Shown piece by piece: positions 9,567 to 16,549 of a stretch of DNA of 64,000 nt (its first letter is position 1; each line of letters opens with the position of its first letter). Both the position numbers and the translations under genes were made by a program. Origin of the DNA: Deferribacterales bacterium Deferri_01 (lineage in GTDB: Bacteria > Chrysiogenota > Deferribacteres > Deferribacterales > Geovibrionaceae); assembly GCA_001603805.1 (NCBI GenBank), contig LUZY01000014.1, positions 101,133 to 165,132 on the forward strand, given 5' to 3'. Under the pieces are notes generated by a model that was given only the letters and a program-made list of their open reading frames with translations, searched no databases and was not told the origin of the DNA.

Positions 9567-9890
9567 ATGATATTTACAGGCAGCATAATTTCTTTTGAGG
9601 CAGGACAGAGTGCGGAAGCCCTTAAGCTGCTGGAAAAATTTCCGGAAATAGAAGTCCACACATTTTCTGAAGATGGAAACAATGCAGTGGTTTCAATAGA
9701 GACAAACGACAGCAAGGCACTGGAAAACATTACGGATAAACTTAAAAAAGCAGACGGCATCAAAGATATAGCCCATCATTACATGTATTTCGGTGAAGAA
9801 ACTGAAAAACTTCTCACCGAAGACGCTGCCTCCACGGAACTCGGCGCATTCTTCAAAAGCGCAAGGATTAAAAACGGCAAAGCATTATGA
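9567..9890 (+). CDS. napD: NapD-type chaperone for NapA
   Basis: A 107-residue cytoplasmic protein of the NapD family, which binds the NapA twin-arginine signal during cofactor loading and prevents premature export. Family-like features are the start ISFEAG, the ferredoxin-like fold pattern and alternating acidic stretches; there are no Cys. AAGGAG precedes the ATG. Its stop overlaps the napG start as ATGA (9887-9890), indicating translational coupling. Sequence is divergent in this family, so the call leans on length and position between napA and napG. Confidence 0.82.
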   Translation: MIFTGSIISFEAGQSAEALKLLEKFPEIEVHTFSEDGNNAVVSIETNDSKALENITDKLKKADGIKDIAHHYMYFGEETEKLLTEDAASTELGAFFKSARIKNGKAL

Positions 9891-10639
9891 GTCTGCGTGA
9901 AAAAGTGAAAAACCACCTGAATAAAAACCCGTTTAAGGGCTATTTCAGGCGGAATAGGCTGCGCCCGCCCGGCGCTGTGATGGAAGAGAAGTTTATGGAA
10001 CTGTGCATCCGCTGTGCAAGGTGCATAGAGGTATGCCCATATGAATCGGTGAAAAGAGCAGACCTTTTTGACAGGCTTCAGATAGGTACTCCGTATGTTT
10101 ATGCAGATGAGCGTGCCTGCTATCTCTGTATGCTCTGTCCTTCTGTCTGCCCGACGGGAGCCCTTGACCCTAATCTGAAAGAGCCGGAAAAAGTGCGGAT
10201 GGGCATTGCCTACATAGAGCAGGACAAATGCCTCAACTATCTTTATGTAAAGGATGAAAACGCCGGAGGAACTCAAGGGTTCGCCATGATATGTTCCACA
10301 TGCTACAACACGTGCCCCTACACTGACGAGGCTATTAAGATGGAGCAGTTTCTTCTTCCGGTGATAACAGATAAATGCACCGGCTGCGGTATATGTGTGG
10401 AAAAATGCCCCACCGACCCTAAGTCCATCAGCATAATCCCCGCCGGAATGGGGAATGAAGACCTTGCCGGACTTTACTATCAGCGCTCCCGCAAAAACTT
10501 TAAAAAAGCAGGAGACGCAGAAGGATACAGCGGTGATGACGCCATTAAGAAAAAAATGAGCATAGATGCGTCCGGTTCAAAACCGGAGTTTAAGTTTGAT
10601 TATGAAACCACGGATAAGATAGATGGCTGGACAGAGTAA
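9887..10639 (+). CDS. napG: NapG-type ferredoxin, four [4Fe-4S] motifs
   Basis: An iron-sulfur protein of 250 residues with four Cys clusters (CIRCARCIEVCP, CYLCMLCPSVCP, CSTCYNTCP and CTGCGICVEKCP), the pattern of NapG, which works with NapH to pass quinol electrons toward NapA. Typical NapG proteins carry a twin-arginine leader; here the start (MSLREKV, later FRRNRLRPPG) has paired Arg but no hydrophobic export segment. It could therefore remain in the cytoplasm, be carried out by a partner, or be misassigned at the start. Upstream extension is limited by the ATGA overlap with napD. Its 3' end overlaps napH by 17 bases. Confidence 0.85.
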   Translation: MSLREKVKNHLNKNPFKGYFRRNRLRPPGAVMEEKFMELCIRCARCIEVCPYESVKRADLFDRLQIGTPYVYADERACYLCMLCPSVCPTGALDPNLKEPEKVRMGIAYIEQDKCLNYLYVKDENAGGTQGFAMICSTCYNTCPYTDEAIKMEQFLLPVITDKCTGCGICVEKCPTDPKSISIIPAGMGNEDLAGLYYQRSRKNFKKAGDAEGYSGDDAIKKKMSIDASGSKPEFKFDYETTDKIDGWTE

Positions 10640-11459
10640 GATAAAAAGATACAGGCGGCTTGTTCAGGCAGCGGTTTTTATGATGATGTTCATCATACCA
10701 GCGCTGAACATCCTTGAAATATACTTCATCAAAGGCACATTCTATTCCATTGATGTGGGCAATGCCGTTGCTGCGGATCCCATTGCTGTATTTCAGGCGG
10801 CAATGTCATCAAAGTCGGTGAATATATATATGGCGCTTTCCGTTGTTATACCGATCCTGCTGATGCTTTTTGCAGGCAGGGTGTGGTGTTCATGGATGTG
10901 TCCTTATCATTTCATCGTGGAAGGAGTAAGCTTTGTTAAAAGAAAGCTCGGTATGAAAAAAAGTTTTCCCGTGCATACTCCTGAAAAGAAAAGACGCACC
11001 GAAACGGCGAGGCTTATCATACTCGTCTGTTTTATTGCTTTGGCAGGTGTTGCGGGGATTCCTCTGCTGAATCTTATTTCAGCACCGGGGATTATATCAT
11101 CACAGGCATTGGTGCTTGTTAAGTTCCATTATGTGACATTTGAGCTTGTGTTCATCATAGCTCTTATAATTGCGGAGTTTGTATTCTTCCCTTTTTTCTG
11201 GTGCAGACTTTTCTGCCCCACGGGAACTTTTCTTTCTCTGTTTAAATCAGAAAGAGGAATGCACCTTAAGCGTGTTTCCTCAAGCTGTTCCATGTGTGGT
11301 TCCTGCAAGCGTGCCTGTCCAATGGGGCTTGACCCGGTAACAGACGGAAGCAGCCTTCTTTGCCACAACTGCGGTGACTGTATTGACGTTTGCCCTGATA
11401 ATAAAAAACAAGAGACCCTCCGTTTTATAAGCGGCAGGCAGCATAACTTTCCTTCATAG
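10623..11459 (+). CDS. napH: NapH-type membrane quinol dehydrogenase component
   Basis: A polytopic membrane protein of 278 residues with about four helices (near 12-32, 60-80, 125-150 and 165-190). Two CxxxCP motifs follow helices (CSWMCP and CRLFCP), and two C-terminal [4Fe-4S] motifs (CSMCGSCKRACP and CHNCGDCIDVCP) are present. This is the NapH/NosR-type layout that oxidises quinol and hands electrons to NapG. It ends the nap operon, 15 bases before a strong terminator. Confidence 0.9.
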   Translation: MAGQSKIKRYRRLVQAAVFMMMFIIPALNILEIYFIKGTFYSIDVGNAVAADPIAVFQAAMSSKSVNIYMALSVVIPILLMLFAGRVWCSWMCPYHFIVEGVSFVKRKLGMKKSFPVHTPEKKRRTETARLIILVCFIALAGVAGIPLLNLISAPGIISSQALVLVKFHYVTFELVFIIALIIAEFVFFPFFWCRLFCPTGTFLSLFKSERGMHLKRVSSSCSMCGSCKRACPMGLDPVTDGSSLLCHNCGDCIDVCPDNKKQETLRFISGRQHNFPS

Positions 11460-11473
11460 ATTTCTCCTTTGAG

Positions 11474-11509
11474 CCCTTCCTTTCTGCATCAGCAGAGGGG
11501 AAGGGTTTT
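11474..11509 (+). terminator. Terminator of the nap operon
   Basis: CCCTTCC (11474-11480) pairs with GGAAGGG (11499-11505); TTTCTGC (11481-11487) pairs inside with GCAGAGG (11492-11498), giving a 14-bp stem with an ATCA loop followed by TTTT. Confidence 0.9.
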
Positions 11510-11612
11510 CAATTTCTGCGGTATTGAAAATAAGAGTTTTTAAATCTGCAAATCGTAGTTGATAAATCGTTAACAGTTAAGAGTATTTTCGCACATAGAC
11601 AAATAAAAGACT

Positions 11613-11642
11613 TGATCTGTAAGACAAAAAGTGTTTTATATA
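11613..11642 (+). promoter_or_regulatory. Candidate proV promoter
   Basis: -35 TTGATC (11613-11618), an 18-base spacer and -10 TATATA (11637-11642). The -10 touches the left arm of the inverted repeat at 11641-11685. Confidence 0.4.
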
Positions 11643-11685
11643 TCAAATATAACAATAACCAATATTCAGTTATTCATATTTGATA
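11641..11685 (+). promoter_or_regulatory. Long AT-rich inverted repeat abutting the proV ribosome-binding site
   Basis: TATCAAATAT (11641-11650) and ATATTTGATA (11676-11685) are perfect 10-bp arms. Nested inside, AATAAC (11654-11659) pairs with GTTATT (11669-11674), leaving a 9-base loop. The right arm ends on the first base of the AAGGA ribosome-binding site (11685-11689), nine bases before ATG 11699. As DNA it could be an operator overlapping the -10; as RNA it would be a leader hairpin. Both readings are inference. Confidence 0.65.
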
Positions 11686-11698
11686 AGGATAAAGTATT

Positions 11699-12886
11699 AT
11701 GTGTAAAATAGAGGTTGAGAACCTTTATAAGCTCTTCGGAGAACATGCATCTCATGCCATTAACGACATGAAGAAAGGTATGGGAAAAGAAGAAATTATG
11801 AAGAAGCACGGCGTTGCCGTGGGGCTTGACAATGTTTCCTTCTCTGTGAAGGAGGGGGAGATACTTGTGGTTATGGGGCTGTCCGGTTCGGGCAAGTCCA
11901 CGCTTATTCGCTGCCTGAACAGACTTATTGAACCCACAGAAGGTTCGGTTCTTGTGGACGGGCAGGATATTACCAAGTTTAACAAAGACCAGCTTCGTGA
12001 ACTCCGCTCGAAGAAGTTCGGCATGGTATTCCAGCGTTTTGCTCTCTTCCCTCACAAAAGTGTAATAGAGAATGCTGCCTATGGGCTTGAGGTACAAAAT
12101 GTGCCGAAAGATGAAAGGCTTAAAAAAGCAGCAGACGCTCTTGAGCTTGTGGGGCTGAAAGGGTGGGAGGAATATTATCCCGAAAACCTCAGCGGTGGTA
12201 TGCAGCAGAGAGTTGGGCTAGCGAGGGCACTGGCAGTGGAACCTGACATACTGCTGATGGACGAGGCGTTCAGCGCACTTGACCCGCTTATAAAGCGTGA
12301 AATGCAGGATGAACTGCTTGCTCTTCAGGCAAGGGTCAATAAAACCATAGTTTTTATTACCCATGATCTTGATGAGGCTCTGAAGCTGGGCGACAGAATC
12401 GTTCTTATGAAAGACGGCCGGGTAGTTCAGATAGGCGAACCGGAGGAGATACTCACAAACCCTGCAAATATGTATGTAGAGAAGTTTGTGGAGAATGTGG
12501 ATCTTTCCAAGGTTCTTACGGTTTCAAGCGTAATGATGAAGCCTTTTGCTGTTACTTATCCGAAGGATGGTCCTAAATCCGCTCTGCTTAAAATGAAAGA
12601 GGCGGGGATTTCCTCCGTAATGGTAGTTAACAGAGAGCGGCAGTTTATAGGTATTGTGCATGTGCGTGATGTGCGCAAGGCGGCAGAGCTTAATCATAAA
12701 ACCCTCGAAGAAGTTCTGGACAGGGATGTTGTGACTGTTCTGCCGGATGAAAACATAAGCAGCCTCTTTACGGAAGAGAAATTCCCCATAGCGGTTGTGG
12801 ACGAAAAAGGAGTGCTGAAAGGCGCTGTTGTGAGAGGTTCGCTTCTCTCCGCATTATCATCCGAAGGGGGTATAGGCAATGGATAG
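11699..12886 (+). CDS. proV: Glycine betaine/proline ABC transporter ATPase
   Basis: The ATP-hydrolysing subunit of a compatible-solute importer, 395 residues. Walker A GLSGSGKST, signature LSGGMQQR and Walker B ILLMDEAFSALD are intact, followed by the H-loop FITHD. The extended N-terminus before the nucleotide-binding domain and the C-terminal pair of CBS domains (about 280-390) are the ProV/OpuAA layout; CBS pairs in this family sense ionic strength. It overlaps proW by 8 bases. Osmotic control is likely by family knowledge; the leader hairpin is an additional candidate control point. Confidence 0.93.
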   Translation: MCKIEVENLYKLFGEHASHAINDMKKGMGKEEIMKKHGVAVGLDNVSFSVKEGEILVVMGLSGSGKSTLIRCLNRLIEPTEGSVLVDGQDITKFNKDQLRELRSKKFGMVFQRFALFPHKSVIENAAYGLEVQNVPKDERLKKAADALELVGLKGWEEYYPENLSGGMQQRVGLARALAVEPDILLMDEAFSALDPLIKREMQDELLALQARVNKTIVFITHDLDEALKLGDRIVLMKDGRVVQIGEPEEILTNPANMYVEKFVENVDLSKVLTVSSVMMKPFAVTYPKDGPKSALLKMKEAGISSVMVVNRERQFIGIVHVRDVRKAAELNHKTLEEVLDRDVVTVLPDENISSLFTEEKFPIAVVDEKGVLKGAVVRGSLLSALSSEGGIGNG

Positions 12887-13712
12887 CATACCAAAGTTTC
12901 CCCTCGGGGACATTATCGAAAAATTTATAGATTTTACCACGGAGCATTTTTCTGTTTTTACAAGGGCTATCTCGGATATTACCGAAACGGCTCTGGAACA
13001 TCTCATAGACGGGATGCTGTTTTTTCACCCTTTAGTATTCATTGCCATAGTCGGCATGGTTCTGTTCAAATTTTCCGGACGCAAAATAGCCATTGGCAGT
13101 GTGGCAGGGCTTTTGTTCATTCTGAACCTAGGGCTTTGGGATGCAACAATCTCAACACTGGCACTGGTGCTTTCCGCCACGCTGGTATCTGTTTCAATGG
13201 GAGTTCCTCTGGGAATTATGGCTGCGCTGTATAAACCATTCAACAGGGTGCTTATGCCTCTGCTTGACTTTATGCAGACAATGCCGGCCTTTGTTTACCT
13301 TATACCCGCTATTCCGTTTTTCGGTCTGGGACCGGTTTCGGCAATTTTCACTACAGTAATATTCGCCATGCCTCCTTCCATAAGACTTACTTGCCTCGGC
13401 ATAAGTCAGGTTCCTTCGGAACTTATTGAGGCGGCAGACGCCTTCGGCTCAACCAAAAAACAGAAGCTGTTTAAGCTTCAGCTCCCCCTTGCCATGCCTA
13501 CAATTATGGCGGGTGTCAATCAGACAATTATGCTTGCGCTGTCTATGGTGGTTATCGCTGCTATGATCGGTGCCGGCGGTCTTGGAGGCGAGGTGTGGAG
13601 AGCTATACAGAGACTCTGGATGGGCAGAGGGTTTGAAGCGGGCATAGCGGTTGTTATCATCGCTATGATCCTCGACAGGGTTACACAGAAAACAGCGTCT
13701 AAGAAGAAATAA
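12879..13712 (+). CDS. proW: Glycine betaine/proline ABC transporter permease
   Basis: The membrane subunit, 277 residues, with about six to seven helices. The cytoplasmic EAA loop reads ELIEAADAFGSTKKQKLFKLQLP, contacting ProV. The family block LDFMQTMPAFVYLIP is present. It lies between proV (8-base overlap) and proX (20-base gap) in one operon. Confidence 0.93.
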   Translation: MDSIPKFPLGDIIEKFIDFTTEHFSVFTRAISDITETALEHLIDGMLFFHPLVFIAIVGMVLFKFSGRKIAIGSVAGLLFILNLGLWDATISTLALVLSATLVSVSMGVPLGIMAALYKPFNRVLMPLLDFMQTMPAFVYLIPAIPFFGLGPVSAIFTTVIFAMPPSIRLTCLGISQVPSELIEAADAFGSTKKQKLFKLQLPLAMPTIMAGVNQTIMLALSMVVIAAMIGAGGLGGEVWRAIQRLWMGRGFEAGIAVVIIAMILDRVTQKTASKKK

Positions 13713-13732
13713 ATATCAATCAGGAGGAAGTT

Positions 13733-14590
13733 ATGAAGAAATTAACACAGCTTTTAACCGCCGCCCTGCTCAGTCTTGTGGTTTTCACAGGTGCTGCGCA
13801 GGCTAAGGACAGAGTGGAGTTAGTATATGTTGAATGGGCAAGGGCCGTTGCCATAACCCATGTGGCGGGGGTGCTGCTCGAAGAGATGGGGTACGATGTT
13901 AAAACCAGCTCAGTGGCAAACGCCGCCATGTGGGCTTCGGTTGCGGAGGGTGATTCAGATGCGTTGCTTTGTGCATGGCTTCCCACAACCCATGCCGACC
14001 TCTACGCCAAGTATAAAAACAGAGTCGTGGATCTTGGTCCCAATTACGTGGATGCCAAGCTTGGCTTTGTTGTGCCCTCGTACGTTACAATAAATTCCGT
14101 AACGGAAATGGCGGCCAATATTGATAAGTTCGGCGGCAAAATAATCGGTATCGACCCCGGTGCAGGGATGTCAAAGGCAGCAGAGGAAGCTATTGCAAAA
14201 AATACTTCGGGTATAGGCAAGTTTAAATATGTCTCCGGCAGCGATGCGATCATGGTTGCTTCACTCTCTAACGCTATTAAGAGAAAAGAATGGATAATTG
14301 TTCCCGGCTGGCAGCCTCACTGGATGTTCGGCGAGTGGGATCTTAAAATTCTTGATGATCCGAATAAAATATTCGGCGGAGCTGAAACTATCAATACCAT
14401 CGTAAGGAAGGGGCTTGATAAGGATATGCCTGAAGTTTTTGCATTTTTCAGCAAGTTTGACTGGAAACAGCTTGACCTCAGTACTGCTCTTGTGGACAAC
14501 AAAAACGGCATGGATCCCAAGAGAAGCGCCGAAAAATTCGTAAAAGCCAACAGAGCAAAAATAAACGAACTTTTGAAAGCAGCGAAGTAA
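13733..14590 (+). CDS. proX: Glycine betaine/proline-binding periplasmic protein
   Basis: The substrate-binding subunit of 285 residues. A Sec signal peptide (about 1-24, cleavage near AQA) is followed by an OpuAC-type domain starting VELVYVEWARAVAITH. Aromatic residues that could form the quaternary-amine cage include Trp in VEWARA, AMWAS, AWLP and PGWQPHW. A strong AGGAGG precedes the ATG. The exact ligand (glycine betaine versus proline betaine or related) cannot be fixed from sequence. Confidence 0.92.
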   Translation: MKKLTQLLTAALLSLVVFTGAAQAKDRVELVYVEWARAVAITHVAGVLLEEMGYDVKTSSVANAAMWASVAEGDSDALLCAWLPTTHADLYAKYKNRVVDLGPNYVDAKLGFVVPSYVTINSVTEMAANIDKFGGKIIGIDPGAGMSKAAEEAIAKNTSGIGKFKYVSGSDAIMVASLSNAIKRKEWIIVPGWQPHWMFGEWDLKILDDPNKIFGGAETINTIVRKGLDKDMPEVFAFFSKFDWKQLDLSTALVDNKNGMDPKRSAEKFVKANRAKINELLKAAK

Positions 14591-14645
14591 TCAGCTTTTC
14601 AGGAAGAAAAGCCGCCGTGCGAAGCGAAGGGCGGTTCATCCGCCC

Positions 14646-14690
14646 GCGAGCGTGTATGCAGAATTTCCATGGATGGCAAATTCTGCATTA
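14646..14690 (+). repeat. Hairpin repeat element, copy A
   Basis: It starts GCGAGCGTG (14646-14654), followed by an 11-bp perfect inverted repeat ATGCAGAATTT (14656-14666) / AAATTCTGCAT (14678-14688). A second copy lies before glmS (44771-44816) with the same head and tail but altered, still-paired stem bases. A separate GGGCGG/CCGCCC hairpin (14629-14645) lies just upstream. Confidence 0.7.
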
Positions 14691-14716
14691 TATGTCGAGC
14701 TTTTCGTAGGAAGATT

Positions 14717-14740
14717 CCCCTGCTTTTTTTAAAGCAGGGG
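14717..14740. terminator. Hairpin between convergent proX and marR
   Basis: CCCCTGCTTT (14717-14726) and AAAGCAGGGG (14731-14740) make a perfect 10-bp stem with a 4-base T loop. T tracts outside the stem are poor on both strands, but the position between convergent genes suits a bidirectional terminator. Confidence 0.6.
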
Positions 14741-14749
14741 TCAGTTTAA

Positions 14750-15199
14750 TTATAAATCTATCTTTTTGACTTCGGGATCAAGCAGGCTGATTATCTTGCC
14801 CAGACTGGTGAGAAGATCACCTGCTTCCTGAACAGTAATCTTTGTATTATCAAAAAAACAGTCATGATCAAAAATCTGGAAAGATTTTTCAGCAAAGACC
14901 TTTCCTTCGTCAGTGAGACGAAGATGGATTGCCCTTCTGTCTTTGCCAGTTTTAACCCTCTGAACATAGTTTTTAAGCTCAAGCCTGTCTATTATTCCGG
15001 TTATGGCGCTGTTGTTAAGGTTCAGCCTTCTGGTGAGTTCGGTGAGGTTCAGTTCCTCTTCCGTGCGGAGTTCGTTAAGACAGAGAAGCTGAGGCAGCGT
15101 GATGTGATACTTGTTGCTGAGGTATTTTGAGTATTTGTCCAAATATCTTGATAGTTTTCTGATTTCATTAATAATATTTACAGTGCTTTCGGTGTTCAT
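14750..15199 (-). CDS. MarR-family transcriptional regulator
   Basis: A 149-residue winged-helix repressor-like protein. The helix-turn-helix region (NLTELTRRLNLNNSAITGIIDRLE, given here in two parts: recognition helix about NNSAITGIIDRLE) and the wing with Asp-Arg-Arg (KDRRAIHLRLTDEG) are the MarR hallmark. The frame is open upstream, but a promoter (TTGACT-17-TACAAC) covers that region, and ATG 15199 has GAGGT nine bases before it. It is convergent with proVWX, so it could control that operon, but no matching operator was found. The ligand is unknown. Confidence 0.85.
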   Translation of the reverse strand: MNTESTVNIINEIRKLSRYLDKYSKYLSNKYHITLPQLLCLNELRTEEELNLTELTRRLNLNNSAITGIIDRLELKNYVQRVKTGKDRRAIHLRLTDEGKVFAEKSFQIFDHDCFFDNTKITVQEAGDLLTSLGKIISLLDPEVKKIDL

Positions 15200-15227
15200 T
15201 TCAAAAATACCTCGTCCAGTTGGGAAT

Positions 15228-15256
15228 GTTGTAAGATTTCCTGCAATAAAAGTCAA
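15228..15256 (-). promoter_or_regulatory. Candidate marR promoter
   Basis: On the minus strand, TTGACT (15256-15251), a 17-base spacer and TACAAC (15233-15228). It lies 29 bases upstream of the chosen start and argues against the longer reading frame. Confidence 0.45.
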
Positions 15257-15292
15257 CTGAATTGCGGAAAAATAAAACCGGACGGAGGTTTT

Positions 15293-16549
15293 TTACTTTA
15301 TTTTAGGTGCAAATGCTGACATTTTTGCCAAGTCAGGCATTTTTCTGCCGTTGAAATAGCCGCATGCTGAATAATATTTTATGTCTTCCTTCCACAAACG
15401 AAAGAATTCACGGTCGTTGGCAACACGGCTTATCAGCCCTGCGGGATGTTCAAAAAGTTCGGTAAAAGGGGAAAGAAGCGTTGAAGGATCCCTGAAACAT
15501 TCCCAGTCGCATTTGCGGCAGACTGCTTTCATGCCGAAGCCCTTTGCCTCAAAATTTTCATAAGCTCCCATATCTTCTCCCTCACGAAAGCCGCAGGGGT
15601 GGGCGTGTCCGTTTGCTGCATCTATATAAAAAAAGTCGATTCCGCCTCTGCATCCGTAATCAGCGGTTATGTCTCCTTTATACTGCCGAAGAAGGCTTAA
15701 GAGTGAGGAACGGGGCGTGAATATACGCAGACGTGAGCGGTATTCCGGTATGGCATTAAAAAGAGCTGTGAAAAGCTCGATCTTTTCTTTTATTGAAAAT
15801 TTTACTATGCGGTCTGCGGATTCCGCCTTGTAGACGGTATTCCCGTCTGCGCTCATGGGGTAACAGGCGTTGACTATGGTGAAGCCGAGGCTTTCTGCGA
15901 ATGAGTAAAAGCGTCTGAAGCCTTCGGTGTAGCTTTCCCTGAACTCCGTTTCGGATTCGGCGCAGGTCGGTTCCGGTGTTTTTCCGTATGCAACATTACG
16001 GTTTATGCCGAGGTTTGCAGAAGGATAGATGCCGAACTCTGCGAATATGGGGAGCGCTTTTTCCATCCCTTTCACCACGCCTTTTAGCCCCCTGCACTCC
16101 TCGTGCAGTTCTGCGTTCCATGTGTCCAGACTGAACCAGAGGGTGTAGAGCTCTGTTGCGGCGATTTTCTCCGCCATGCGCTTAACTTTATCGGTGAAAT
16201 CCGCTTTATCATGTCCGGTGAGGAAGTATGCATTTGTGCCTGTGCGGATGAATTTGATTCCTCTTTCTGTGGAACGCTTTATGCAGTTTATAAGCGTTTC
16301 CGTGTGGAGAAACGGCTCTCCTCCGGTAAAGGAGATTGCATTCACACCGTTTTCAGCGGCACGGTCTATCATGGCAAACAGCCTTTCATCCGGCAGCTTG
16401 TGGCGCTGAAACTTCTCCTGAACACGCATGCCGCATTGAGGGCATCTTGCGTTGCAGTGATCTGTCATTTGTATGATCGCCTGTCCGGGCGCTCTGCCCT
16501 TGAGGAATGTTCCGGCGTTTTTCAGAAAATCGCTTATATTAACAGACAT
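15293..16549 (-). CDS. Radical SAM protein with C-terminal Cys-rich region
   Basis: A radical SAM enzyme of 418 residues: C32xxxC36xxC39 (CNARCPQC) binds the catalytic [4Fe-4S] cluster, followed by SFTGGEPF, the SAM-contacting GGE motif. The C-terminal third has a Cys group (GCRGG, HPCGFR, CRKCDWECF) that resembles a SPASM-type auxiliary cluster domain. The substrate is unknown. Its start codon overlaps the stop of the PHP-glycosyltransferase gene as TGATG, so the two are translationally coupled and likely act on the same product, perhaps a lipid or glycan. That link is inference. Confidence 0.82.
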   Translation of the reverse strand: MSVNISDFLKNAGTFLKGRAPGQAIIQMTDHCNARCPQCGMRVQEKFQRHKLPDERLFAMIDRAAENGVNAISFTGGEPFLHTETLINCIKRSTERGIKFIRTGTNAYFLTGHDKADFTDKVKRMAEKIAATELYTLWFSLDTWNAELHEECRGLKGVVKGMEKALPIFAEFGIYPSANLGINRNVAYGKTPEPTCAESETEFRESYTEGFRRFYSFAESLGFTIVNACYPMSADGNTVYKAESADRIVKFSIKEKIELFTALFNAIPEYRSRLRIFTPRSSLLSLLRQYKGDITADYGCRGGIDFFYIDAANGHAHPCGFREGEDMGAYENFEAKGFGMKAVCRKCDWECFRDPSTLLSPFTELFEHPAGLISRVANDREFFRLWKEDIKYYSACGYFNGRKMPDLAKMSAFAPKIK

